A stretch of DNA of 64,000 bases, taken from NCBI GenBank assembly GCA_964437365.1, contig CAYTGM010000001.1:1-64000 (forward strand), in the 5' to 3' direction. Below the pieces are notes generated by a model that saw only the letters and a program-made list of their open reading frames with translations, did not search any database and was not told where the DNA came from. Positions 42,750-49,810 of the stretch are shown here, in pieces. The position numbers were made by a program, and so were the translations under genes. Numbering within the stretch: the first letter of the stretch is position 1; each line of letters begins with the position of its first letter. This DNA is from CAYTGM01 sp964437365 (GTDB lineage Bacteria; Sumerlaeota; Sumerlaeia; SLMS01).

Positions 42750-43544
42750 ATGAAAGCAATCATCACAGGCGCGAACGGAACGGTAGGGAAAGCTCTGACT
42801 CTGCATTTAGCAACTAAAGGGTGGACAGTCGTGCCCTGGAACCGAGCTGAAACTGCTATTGATGAGTATTCCTTGATGGAAGAATTCATCAAAGAGCAAG
42901 AGCCCGACGTTGTCTATCATCTTGCCGTTGCCAGCAAACCTACCGGACGGGAGAACGAGAGCTGGATCGTCAATTACCACTGGCCAAGCGAGCTTGCCTG
43001 GATCTGTCGACAGCACGGTATTAAGATGGTCTATACAAGTTCTGTAATGGTCTATACCAGCAATAACCCCGGACCCTACCGCCTTGATACCCCAGCGGAT
43101 GAAGAGGAAGGCTACGGCAGGGAAAAGCGCCAGACCGAGGAACGGCTGATGCACCAGAATCCAAACGTTTCCATCGTGCGCCTTGGCTGGCAGATCGGTA
43201 ATGGACCTGGCAGCAACAACATGCTCGATTTTCTTCATCATCAGCATCTTGAAAACGGAAATATCAAAGCCAGCAGCGAATGGCTTCCTGCCTGCTCCTT
43301 CCTGATGGACACCTGTGACGGACTCATGAAAGCCGCGACCTTCGATGACGGAGGACTGTTTCTCTTAGATTCAAATCGTGGCTGGAGCTTCTTTGAAATC
43401 GTCGAAGCGCTGGCCAGACAGAGGGCGGAGTCCTGGCAAGTCCAGAAGACGGACGACTTTATTTATGATCAACGCATGATCGACCCAAGGCTGGGGACGA
43501 AACCTTTGAGCGATCATCTGAAAGCTCTCCGAAATATAACCTGA
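42750..43544 (+). CDS. NAD(P)-dependent epimerase/reductase (SDR, RmlD-like)
   Basis: 264 residues. Rossmann start MKAIITGANGTVGKAL with GxxGxxG at 7-13, the catalytic Ser97/98 in VYTSSVMVY, and the YxxxK pair Tyr122/Lys126 (GYGREKR). The second half has the extended-SDR pattern VSIVRLGWQIGNGPG. Resembles dTDP-4-dehydrorhamnose reductases and related nucleotide-sugar enzymes. It is shorter than RmlD (~290). No rml genes are nearby, so the substrate is open. A GTG nine bases upstream is an alternative start. Confidence 0.85.
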   Translation: MKAIITGANGTVGKALTLHLATKGWTVVPWNRAETAIDEYSLMEEFIKEQEPDVVYHLAVASKPTGRENESWIVNYHWPSELAWICRQHGIKMVYTSSVMVYTSNNPGPYRLDTPADEEEGYGREKRQTEERLMHQNPNVSIVRLGWQIGNGPGSNNMLDFLHHQHLENGNIKASSEWLPACSFLMDTCDGLMKAATFDDGGLFLLDSNRGWSFFEIVEALARQRAESWQVQKTDDFIYDQRMIDPRLGTKPLSDHLKALRNIT

Positions 43545-43811
43545 CAATGACGAGATGGATTCAAGGACACAGGCGGTAAGTTCGTCCGAGGTAATTCTTC
43601 CCGTCACCGGTCGACTCTACATTGTCTAAACTCTCCCAGCGAACTGTCCGACGAGACATTAGCGAAGCCGGGAGAGAGGCATGAGTCGAGGCTGGTAACT
43701 GATCTAGCAGTTTCTGGCAGGTAAACCGTCAAAATCGATCTCAATTTTCGAAAGCATCATCTGCTCTCCAGAGCGATAGGAGTGATGCCGGTACAATGCC
43801 GGGACGTTCTC

Positions 43812-43866
43812 GGTCCGATGCCCATCGGACCTGCATCGCTCCGACATCGCTCCGGCATCGTCCCGG
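43812..43866. repeat. Hairpin followed by an 11-bp tandem repeat
   Basis: GGTCCGATG (43812-43820) and CATCGGACC (43823-43831) form a perfect 9-bp inverted repeat with a two-base spacer. Directly after it come three tandem units of CATCGCTCCGR (43834-43866), the last one degenerate. Confidence 0.7.
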
Positions 43867-43990
43867 GAGGGGGCTGGAAGCGCGTTTTTACCGAGGAATC
43901 TGGCCACGAAAACACGAAATTCTGGGAGTGCAGATCTCCTGATCCGTTGCATAAGGCTGGACGAACATAAGGAGCTTTCCTGCAACTGCG

Positions 43991-44096
43991 CTTACAGTTT
44001 CCTGTCGGTAAACCGTTGAAACGGTTATCGGGTCGGGACTTTTCACAACCTCGGGTTCAAACCCGAGGCTCGTCTAAAGCCTCGCTCCGCTCAGAG
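43991..44096 (+). repeat. Composite intergenic element, partial copy B1
   Basis: Starts with ACAGTTTCCTG, then AACCGTTGAAACGGTT (44011-44026), then the palindrome CCTCGGGTTCAAACCCGAGG with a CTCGTCTAAAGCCTCGC tail. Same order as the right half of copies A and B2, but with a different stem sequence in the last palindrome. Confidence 0.65.
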
Positions 44097-44372
44097 AAAA
44101 TGAACTCAAACCTGCTTGAGTGTTCCTCCAGAACCTTGTATCAGATCGTGATCAGGCGAAGCCGGTGGACGTGTTCGTGGTCGTAATCGGTCCTGAGTCG
44201 GATCAGTGTTTCGATTGTCGCTGTGCTGGTTACGTCCACGACCACCTTCATGAGTCACCTCCTCAAGACCAGGCTCTAAACACGGATGCAATGGTCTCGA
44301 TTGCCTCAGCGTTCTCAAGGGCCCATCAGAAGAGCTCCGAAGGGTGAACATGAATTCCGCACCTTCTTCAGA

Positions 44373-44551
44373 GAGTTAGCGAGGCTTTGGTCGAGCCTGG
44401 TACTTCAGTGCCAGGACGGAGGTGCGATTAATCTCAGCGAACGGTTTTAACCGTTTCCTGTGGGTAAACCGTTGAAACGGTTATGAATATTCTAAATCAC
44501 GGTGTCCGCAGGTTAAAACCCGCGGCTCGGCTAAAGTCTCACTGCGTTCGG
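44373..44551 (+). repeat. Composite intergenic element, copy B2
   Basis: Contains, in the order of copy A at 221-404: GCGAGGCTTTGGTCGAGCC, CCTGGTACTTCAGTGCCAGG, ACGGTTTTAACCGT, AACCGTTGAAACGGTT (44467-44482), and CCGCAGGTTAAAACCCGCGG with a CTCGGCTAAAGTCTC tail. Copies A and B2 are about 44 kb apart. Confidence 0.7.
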
Positions 44552-44660
44552 AGGGACTTGACGGGATTTTGCTCCGCATCGATCAGTCTCAGCGCCCGAT
44601 TATCGCGAAAATACCTGTTGATTCGGCTCAGGGGTCTGGGCAGCTTGTTGCCCCTCACGT

Positions 44661-44737
44661 GGGCCTGTAGCTCAACTGGTTAGAGCAACGGACTCATAAT
44701 CCGTAGGTTCAGAGTTCAAGTCTCTGCGGGCCCACCA
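44661..44737 (+). tRNA. tRNA with anticodon CAU, probably tRNA-Ile2 (CCA encoded)
   Basis: 77 bases including CCA. Acceptor GGGCCTG pairs with CGGGCCC (one G-T), D-arm GCTC/GAGC, anticodon stem ACGGA/TCCGT with loop CTCATAA, T-arm CAGAG/CTCTG with loop TTCAAGT. The anticodon CAU fits elongator Met, initiator Met or Ile2. The first pair is G-C, not the initiator mismatch. Pairs C4-G69 and C5-G68 are those that the lysidine synthetase TilS recognises in E. coli tRNA-Ile2, unlike tRNA-Met, so Ile2 (reading AUA) is favoured. AUA codons are used in many genes of this window. Confidence 0.93.
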
Positions 44738-44855
44738 CGCTCACACCGCTCAATCCCCTATCATTCATTCTCTCGTTGATCTCACCATCGAGAACACACA
44801 TGCTCACATTGATTCCATACTTCGCATAGAGTAGGTTGAGGAAGAGGAGCAATTT

Positions 44856-45062
44856 ATGGGTATTCATCTACCTTATTCTCAGCTGATGGTCTCCATCTGG
44901 AACAACTTTCCGGAAGTCCCTCTTGATGAGAAGGGGGTTTCTTTTCATGAGAGCTGGATTGCGGATGGGATGTTGGATTGTATTAGTGGTAAATTGGTAC
45001 TGATAGAGCGGCTTGTTTTGTATATATTGGATTTCAGAACTTCCAAAAGAAGAAAACAATAA
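44856..45062 (+). CDS. Small hypothetical protein downstream of the tRNA
   Basis: 68 residues, beginning MGIHLPYSQLMVSIWNNFPE and ending in a basic RTSKRRKQ. No signal peptide or membrane helix; no family recognised. A strong ribosome site (AAGAGGAGC, five bases before the ATG) supports it. It is followed by another unknown gene 59 bases later on the same strand. Confidence 0.5.
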   Translation: MGIHLPYSQLMVSIWNNFPEVPLDEKGVSFHESWIADGMLDCISGKLVLIERLVLYILDFRTSKRRKQ

Positions 45063-45121
45063 GCTAGCTTATCTTTAATACCTTAGAATAAATAAACTGA
45101 GAAGGTTCAAAAGAGAAGCTC

Positions 45122-46012
45122 TTGAATCAATACTTTGACAAAATAATAGAAATCATCAAGTATGGAGACTCGCTTGGTTTCAAAACTCTCGTAGAAGTTC
45201 TTGGAGCTTGGAACAGAAGAGATCTAACAAATGCAGAAAAGTATCATCTCAGGCTATATATATGCATCTTGAAAGGTCGATTCGACTATACCAGGACCCT
45301 ATTGAAATCCTATAAGATATTCGTGGATGAAGGTCAGAAACCGGAGTCCAGCTGGGCCTGGGAAATCAAAGATCCGATCCTGGTTAACTTCATACCACCG
45401 GGATGGCCTCATGAAGAATACAATTTCCACTGGCTCGCAGCGATATTATATCGACGAGATAAGAGGTTTACGGATCTATTCGCTGGTATGTTCTGCTGCT
45501 ATGAAAGTAAGGAACAACTACTGGACTCTCTCTTCTTCATACTGGATGGCCTTGCAGCAAGTTCGAATACAGGAATGGAGTTTCTTGATCCGACGGAATC
45601 ATATGATTTGAGCTATCATTTGAATACACTTGGTGTTCCAAAAGGGGCTGTATCAGAGATCGCACCTCAAATGTTGTTGAGATATACATATTCTTACCGA
45701 ATTACATACAAGGCTTTTCCGTATTTTATCGAATCAGGCTATCTAGAAGAAATGCTAGATCCTCTTCGTGCAAGGACCCTCTTCGATGCTTGCTTTGATT
45801 TAGATAAATACGGAGTAGATTCAGACATTAACAACTGGGGAAGAGGGTTGCGCTTTTATCTCATCAAGAAAGGGGCTCCTGTAAATCTCCAGTTTCTTGC
45901 TGAGCTTCCCGATGGTGACCTAAAGGAAATCACATATATCGAATTTGCGAAGGCCTGGGGGTTTACTGCAGAATTGGAATTCATGAAATCGCTAGGAATG
46001 GAAGTCGATTGA
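45122..46012 (+). CDS. Hypothetical protein, helical, AT-rich gene
   Basis: 296 residues, start TTG with a weak AAGAGAAG upstream. Soluble, mainly alpha-helical and rich in Tyr, Phe, Leu and Asp, with segments such as YICILKGRFDYTRTLL and YSYRITYKAFPYFIES. No family recognised. Composition is visibly more AT-rich than the housekeeping genes around it. Together with its position 3' of a tRNA this hints at acquired DNA. The helical, toxin/immunity-like look is only an impression. Confidence 0.65.
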   Translation: MNQYFDKIIEIIKYGDSLGFKTLVEVLGAWNRRDLTNAEKYHLRLYICILKGRFDYTRTLLKSYKIFVDEGQKPESSWAWEIKDPILVNFIPPGWPHEEYNFHWLAAILYRRDKRFTDLFAGMFCCYESKEQLLDSLFFILDGLAASSNTGMEFLDPTESYDLSYHLNTLGVPKGAVSEIAPQMLLRYTYSYRITYKAFPYFIESGYLEEMLDPLRARTLFDACFDLDKYGVDSDINNWGRGLRFYLIKKGAPVNLQFLAELPDGDLKEITYIEFAKAWGFTAELEFMKSLGMEVD

Positions 46013-46122
46013 ATGAGAATCAATTGTGGTGTCCACAACAGTGAGGGAACAAACACTCCAACTCCGATAATCGAGCAGTCATGTATGGCTCAAGAGATAA
46101 CCTGAATCATGGAGCATAAGAT

Positions 46123-46437
46123 ATGAACCAAGCAAAAAGTTTGATCATCGCTCTGATCTTACTTACTTCCTCCTCAATATTCATCGTTTTGGAGGGGGCA
46201 GACAGGGAACCATACTATTATTTCAGAGTCTATGATCTCGTTACACAATTCATCGCAGGAAATGTCCTCATTCTTGCCTGGTTCATCTACTCCGGCTATA
46301 CAGTCCTATTCATGCAGAGTGGAAAAATCTCTCAATGGTGGCTGAGCTCTCTCTACTGGGCGCTCATCATGGTTTACTATCTCATATTCAGCCCATTAGG
46401 TTGGCTACATGATATGATGCCTCGATCCGTCCATTAG
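46123..46437 (+). CDS. Small membrane protein of unknown function
   Basis: 104 residues with three hydrophobic helices (~6-24, ~38-60, ~72-92) joined by short polar loops, the first of which is acidic/Tyr-rich (EGADREPYYYF). No motif or family recognised. ATG start without a clear ribosome site. Lies between the AT-rich unknown gene and a lipoprotein gene. Confidence 0.55.
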   Translation: MNQAKSLIIALILLTSSSIFIVLEGADREPYYYFRVYDLVTQFIAGNVLILAWFIYSGYTVLFMQSGKISQWWLSSLYWALIMVYYLIFSPLGWLHDMMPRSVH

Positions 46438-46574
46438 CAGGTCAGAGAAGATTACTCTAGCCGGAAATTACGTTACTCTCCCGATCCCTCTTTACATCGT
46501 TTTGATGTTCTGAGACTTTGCCCATGAAGAAAAAGATCTGCATTTAAGCCTTCTAAAGGATCCCCGCGCGATTC

Positions 46575-47681
46575 ATGGTTAAGTCTCTCCCATCTTTCTT
46601 TGTTTTCACACTCATTTTCGTTCTTTCTTCCTGCATTCCTTCGAATTCGCAGCTGGGGAAACGGGGACAGACTGGGGTAAACAGCCTCAGTTCTGGTCGA
46701 CTTCTCTATGCTGAGGCGCTGGGTCGTACCGATGACCAGCAGATACTCCTCAGCGTCATTAAACGACGTTACAATGAGACGTTCTCTCTCGTCCGCGTTT
46801 CCAGCATTAATGCGAATATCAGTTTTGCATCTTCGGCAGATGTCCAGCTGGGCATTGGTCCGACCTCAAACTTCGCAGGAAACCTCGTTCCATTTAGTGG
46901 GGGAGTTGTTTATGAAGAAAACCCGACAATTTCCTATGTGCCCGTGAGAGGTCAGGACTACCTCCAGATTCTTCTCACTCCTATTCCGATAGATATCTAT
47001 ACGCTCTTACTCAATAGCTCTCTGGATAGAAAGCTTGCCTTTACACTTCTGACTTCTCAAATTAACGGGATTCGAAGCCCGATGTACTGGGGTAACCTGT
47101 CTACCTATGATCAGGCTGAATTCCAACAATTGGCAACTATGATCGAGCGTCAGCTTGACGATGGCATTCTTTCTCTTGTGCAGATTCAATCAAACCAGGT
47201 TGCCTTCGAATTCATTCCTCGGACTGAGACGGACTGGAACGAGGTGAAGCGCATGGCGGAACTTTTGAAGCTGGATCTTCCTGATGACCGTGAATCTCGT
47301 ATTTTAATTCCGCTTTACTTGAGGCGTTACGAAAGTGGCGCACAAGGCATCTTTATATCTACGCCGACTCTTGACGAAGTCGTCACAGTGATGGGTCAGG
47401 CCGTTGACATTCCTCAAGAGCACGAGAGCCAGGGATTTACTACTCCTGATTTGGGAAATGGCTGGTTGAGAGAAACAATGTCCATTCGCATTTCTGAAGA
47501 GGAGCCCGAAGGATATGCTTCAGCAGTCTTTTTCGACGGCTACTGGTATTATATAGATCGATCAGATAGACAAACGAAAGAAGCTTTTCAGCTTCTACGG
47601 AACTGTATAATGCTCCGAATGAACACGGTCAGTACACGGCCTGACGAAGCACCTTTACTGATGATACCCGTCGGCCAGTAA
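46575..47681 (+). CDS. Uncharacterised lipoprotein
   Basis: 368 residues. Signal peptide with lipobox LSSC (Cys20). A pattern around residues 110-160 (YEENPTISYVPVRG, LLTPIPIDIYTLL, INGIRSP) resembles a widespread lipoprotein family of unknown function in Gram-negative bacteria. C-terminal VFFDGYWYYIDRSDR suggests a folded beta domain. Probably periplasmic or inner-leaflet outer-membrane. A hairpin terminator at 47685 ends it. No operon partner: the next gene is on the other strand. Confidence 0.75.
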   Translation: MVKSLPSFFVFTLIFVLSSCIPSNSQLGKRGQTGVNSLSSGRLLYAEALGRTDDQQILLSVIKRRYNETFSLVRVSSINANISFASSADVQLGIGPTSNFAGNLVPFSGGVVYEENPTISYVPVRGQDYLQILLTPIPIDIYTLLLNSSLDRKLAFTLLTSQINGIRSPMYWGNLSTYDQAEFQQLATMIERQLDDGILSLVQIQSNQVAFEFIPRTETDWNEVKRMAELLKLDLPDDRESRILIPLYLRRYESGAQGIFISTPTLDEVVTVMGQAVDIPQEHESQGFTTPDLGNGWLRETMSIRISEEEPEGYASAVFFDGYWYYIDRSDRQTKEAFQLLRNCIMLRMNTVSTRPDEAPLLMIPVGQ

Positions 47682-47684
47682 ATG

Positions 47685-47720
47685 GTTGTGAGCTTCCTCT
47701 GAGTCAGCTCTCAACTTTTT
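47685..47720 (+). terminator. Terminator overlapping the 3' end of the convergent reductase gene
   Basis: GTTGTGAGCT (47685-47694) pairs with AGCTCTCAAC (47706-47715) over 10 positions with one mismatch, then TTTTT. The right arm lies within the last codons of the minus-strand aldo/keto reductase gene. Confidence 0.65.
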
Positions 47721-48579
47721 CAAAGAGTGGCTCCCGGTTGCCCAGGATCTCATCTAGCTCTTGAACCTCTTGCTCAGTCACAGGCTTAAATTCCTGCGCA
47801 ACACTTACTGCTTTCCGGAAAAGATCCATCTGCCCTGGAGGCAGGGCAGCAGTGACGTTCTGGCTAAGTGTATAGCGCAGAGCAAGCTCGATTTGACGCT
47901 GCTCCGTCACTGGTTCGTACCAGAGTTTGGGATGCGACTTCTTCTTGTCTTCAGTACCATCCTGCCATTTTCCTCGTGCCATAGCTTTCAGCGCGAGACG
48001 TCCCATGCCTCTCTTCGAAGCTTCTTCGAGGACCTGGGGACCAAAGTTGCATTGAGAATAGGTTGTATAGTTAATCGGGAAAAGAACAGAGTCGAAGGGG
48101 TACTCTTCCAGCGCGGCAAAAACGGCCTCAACCGAATGAGCCGAAAAGCCAAGGTGCTTGATCAGGCCCTTCTCTTTTGCCTTCATCAAGTAAGACATGG
48201 CGCCGTCTTTAGCAAAGACAGCTTTTACGTCCTTTTCTACATCGGTAATGGCGTGAAGTTGATAGAGATTGAAATAGTCTCGATGAAGAACTTTGAGGGA
48301 ATTTGTTAGATCATTTTCTGCGTTCTTTGCATCGCGATGACCTGTTTTACAGGCCAGGAAGACATCATTCACGTAGGGCTTGAGAGCTGGTCCAAGCCGT
48401 TCCTCAGCATTCCCATACGCGGGAGCTATGTCGAAGTAATTGACTCCAAGATCAATGGCCTCTGCCACACAATTTTTTGATTCTTCTTTCTCGGCGTTCA
48501 TCACAATGATTCCACCGAACCCAATAATTGATAATTTGTCACCTGATGGTTCGAAAGTTCTTCTCGCTAAGTTTGACAT
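47704..48579 (-). CDS. Aldo/keto reductase
   Basis: 291 residues. The catalytic tetrad is visible: Asp50 and Tyr55 in NYFDIAPAYGNAE, Lys78 in ACKTGHRD and His109 in LYQLHAI. The (beta/alpha)8 fold uses NAD(P)H to reduce carbonyls; this subgroup is often annotated as a predicted oxidoreductase without a known substrate. The C-terminal part is typical (LRYTLSQNVTAALPPG). AAGAGG lies 9 bases before the ATG. Convergent with the lipoprotein gene (22-base gap). Confidence 0.9.
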   Translation of the reverse strand: MSNLARRTFEPSGDKLSIIGFGGIIVMNAEKEESKNCVAEAIDLGVNYFDIAPAYGNAEERLGPALKPYVNDVFLACKTGHRDAKNAENDLTNSLKVLHRDYFNLYQLHAITDVEKDVKAVFAKDGAMSYLMKAKEKGLIKHLGFSAHSVEAVFAALEEYPFDSVLFPINYTTYSQCNFGPQVLEEASKRGMGRLALKAMARGKWQDGTEDKKKSHPKLWYEPVTEQRQIELALRYTLSQNVTAALPPGQMDLFRKAVSVAQEFKPVTEQEVQELDEILGNREPLFEKVES

Positions 48580-48628
48580 CGATACATCCTCTTAAAGATT
48601 CATAATATATACCATTTATATGGTTGCA

Positions 48629-49693
48629 TCACTCAGCATCTTTGACAAGTCGAAAGCCAGTGTGGCTGCTTCCTGTGTCGGGAGTTGTACCGCGCCGGGC
48701 TGTCGGGCGGTAGCTCTCGCAGTATGACACATGGCAAAGGTAAGATCCCCCTTTGACAACGCGCTTTGTTGCGTAGGGTTCATTCGGGTCCCAGCTTTTC
48801 TCTGGTCCCTGAGGATTACTTAAACAATCTCCCTCTTCTGATGCCATTTTGTGTGAGGCTGCGTTGTATAGATCACTTGTCCATTCCCAGACATTTCCGG
48901 CCATGTCGTACAGTCCGTATCCATTCGCAGGGAACGACATGACGGGAGATGTGTCAGGGTAGCCATCTTCTACAGTCGGTGCATGAGGGAATTCGCCCTG
49001 AAAGGTATTGGCCATAAACTGACCACCAGGCTGAAATTCATCTCCCCAGTAATACCGCGTACCTTCACTTCCTCCTCTTGAGGCAAACTCCCATTCAGCT
49101 TCTGTAGGAAGACGTTTGCCTGCCCATTTTGCGTAGGCAACAGCATCGTCCCAGGAAACATGAACAACCGGGTGGTCGTCCTTGCCAGCGAGATTTGACC
49201 CAGGTCCTTCAGGGTGTTTCCAGTCGGCTCCGGTTGTCCAGGTCCACCAGCCTGACATGTCGTTCGTTGGGACAGGGTGATTCGGGGGAGTATAGACAAG
49301 AGACCCCGGTGCCAGAAACGAATCGTCCGGCTTCGGTGTATCTGGAGGCAGCTGCTTTTTGAGCTCCTCCCAGTCAATTGCTCTTTCAGCGATCGTTTTG
49401 TAGCCTGTGTCTTCGACGAACTTCTTAAATTGCTTGTTAGTTACCGGGGTAATGTCCATGTAAAAGCCATCAACCTCGACGCAAAAGGCAGGGCGTTCGT
49501 TTGGGAAGGAGCGCGGATCATCTGTTCCCATGGTAAATTTCCCTCCAGGAATCCAGATCATTCCGGCGGGAGCGTCCACTGCCTCAGAGATCTTACTTGA
49601 TGAGGCATCGGCTTCTTCATTGTTTTTTTCCTGGGCCAGAGCAGAAGTACAAATCAGAAGGCAGAAGATAGAAAAGGCACGTTTCAGAAACAT
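48629..49693 (-). CDS. Exported formylglycine-generating enzyme (SUMF1/FGE family)
   Basis: 354 residues. Signal peptide MFLKRAFSIFCLLICTSALA. FGE fold hallmarks: MIWIPGGKFTMG, RLPTEAEWEFASRGG, GLYDMAGNVWEWTSD, and the C-terminal KGGSYLCHVSYC block. The active-site cysteine pair Cys320/Cys325 matches the copper-binding pair of true FGEs (human Cys336/Cys341), which most FGE-like EgtB/PvdO proteins lack. True FGE converts Cys to formylglycine in sulfatases. No sulfatase lies in the window. The frame is open upstream, but AAGGAG and the signal peptide set the start at 49693. Confidence 0.9.
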   Translation of the reverse strand: MFLKRAFSIFCLLICTSALAQEKNNEEADASSSKISEAVDAPAGMIWIPGGKFTMGTDDPRSFPNERPAFCVEVDGFYMDITPVTNKQFKKFVEDTGYKTIAERAIDWEELKKQLPPDTPKPDDSFLAPGSLVYTPPNHPVPTNDMSGWWTWTTGADWKHPEGPGSNLAGKDDHPVVHVSWDDAVAYAKWAGKRLPTEAEWEFASRGGSEGTRYYWGDEFQPGGQFMANTFQGEFPHAPTVEDGYPDTSPVMSFPANGYGLYDMAGNVWEWTSDLYNAASHKMASEEGDCLSNPQGPEKSWDPNEPYATKRVVKGGSYLCHVSYCESYRPTARRGTTPDTGSSHTGFRLVKDAE

Positions 49694-49810
49694 AAAGCTC
49701 TCCTTGGGTTCGAAATGAGCAATACTCGGGATATTTCGCAATGCTTTTCCACAGAGGAGTGTTAGTTCTAATACTCTGGAGGAAATCCCTTTCAATTGAA
49801 AACGGGCGTC

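Larger units (their letters stand above)
43545..44660. other. 1.1-kb repeat-rich intergenic region before the tRNA
   Basis: No credible gene. The region contains a partial and a full copy of the composite element (43991-44096 and 44373-44551), a 9-bp hairpin and an 11-bp tandem repeat (43812-43866), and a degenerate ACGANC tract on the minus strand near 44160-44190. Short frames here cross these repeats and are rejected. Confidence 0.75.
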
